Shown here: positions 63,640 to 64,000 of the stretch, piece by piece
Layout: each line of letters opens with the position of its first letter
Numbering within the stretch: position 1 is the stretch's first letter
From: Branchiostoma floridae
Lineage: Eukaryota > Chordata > Leptocardii > Amphioxiformes > Branchiostomatidae
Direction: 5' to 3'
Assembly: GCF_000003815.2 (NCBI RefSeq)
Contig: NC_049985.1
Location: 356,327 to 420,326 of the forward strand
Length of the DNA stretch: 64,000 nt
Position numbers and translations under genes: made by a program
The notes under the pieces: generated by a model
Databases searched by the model: none
What the model saw: the letters and a program-made list of their open reading frames with translations, nothing else
Told to the model about the DNA's origin: nothing

Positions 63640-64000
63640 TAATTCGTATCGAGGTGACCAAATTTGGTGTAAATTTTGATATCTTCTGAATTCAATGTAA
63701 ACATTTCTCCGGAACCCCCATGCAGATTCTCAAGTTTCTGTCTGCCAGTCATGATGATTCATTGAAGCGTATGATTTCTCAGCTCACTTAAGTTGGATCA
63801 TAACAAGTGCAGTAGAAGCCTTTTTCGAATTTGCCAGTGAATTTCGTGCAGTTACCAGGCTGGTGCAATAATGCGAAGTTATCCAGCTGGACTGCACCGG
63901 TTAAGCCCCGTTTACAAATCAAGATTTTAGCTCGGCCGAGTTGTCAGCTGAGCTCTAAATTACGAGGAGGTATGACCCTGATGCCGACGAAGAAACTCTG

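Overview
The window is animal nuclear DNA, most probably from a cephalochordate (amphioxus, Branchiostoma-like). The grounds are: multi-exon genes with GT/AG introns; vertebrate-like orthologues (UBN, MED7, MTG1, TIMM8, a speriolin relative); tandem RING/B-box/NHL copies; very many MITEs, tRNA-derived SINEs and a Penelope-like fragment; and many minisatellites inside introns. The species is an inference.

Layout. 1-591 is the broken 5' part of a TPR-like gene (- strand, running off the left edge). 826-1403 is an internally deleted mariner. 2367-4792 is a RING/B-box/NHL locus fused to a damaged second copy. 4869-5389 is a Penelope-like fragment. 6475-11443 is a speriolin-family gene (4 exons, -) with repeat-expanded N-terminal exons. 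11.7-16.8 kb shows no recognised gene. 16894-47812 is a ubinuclein gene (-) with 20 exons visible; two more conserved segments probably lie in or beside the two runs of N. 50832-51110 is TIMM8 and 51862-52812 is MTG1, both + strand and intron-free within the CDS. 55714-61016 is MED7 (4 exons, -). 61.9-64 kb shows only repeats. Exon joins of the speriolin-like gene, MED7 and most of ubinuclein were checked for splice dinucleotides and codon phase, and they agree.

Functionally the genes are unrelated neighbours: nucleosome assembly (ubinuclein/HIRA), Mediator (MED7), mitochondrial import (TIMM8), mitoribosome assembly (MTG1), a sperm/centrosome-type protein (speriolin family) and NHL proteins.

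The most striking pattern is a class of tandem repeats that begin exactly on gene boundaries. Copies of a splice donor, splice acceptor, start codon or stop codon, together with the adjoining stretch of exon, are repeated 2 to 13 times into the neighbouring intron or UTR. I count at least twelve such cases in four or five genes. A second pattern is a set of small DNA transposons with readable target-site duplications, including one family (ends CAGGGCTCGAAAT) with five copies that each carry a 5-bp duplication.
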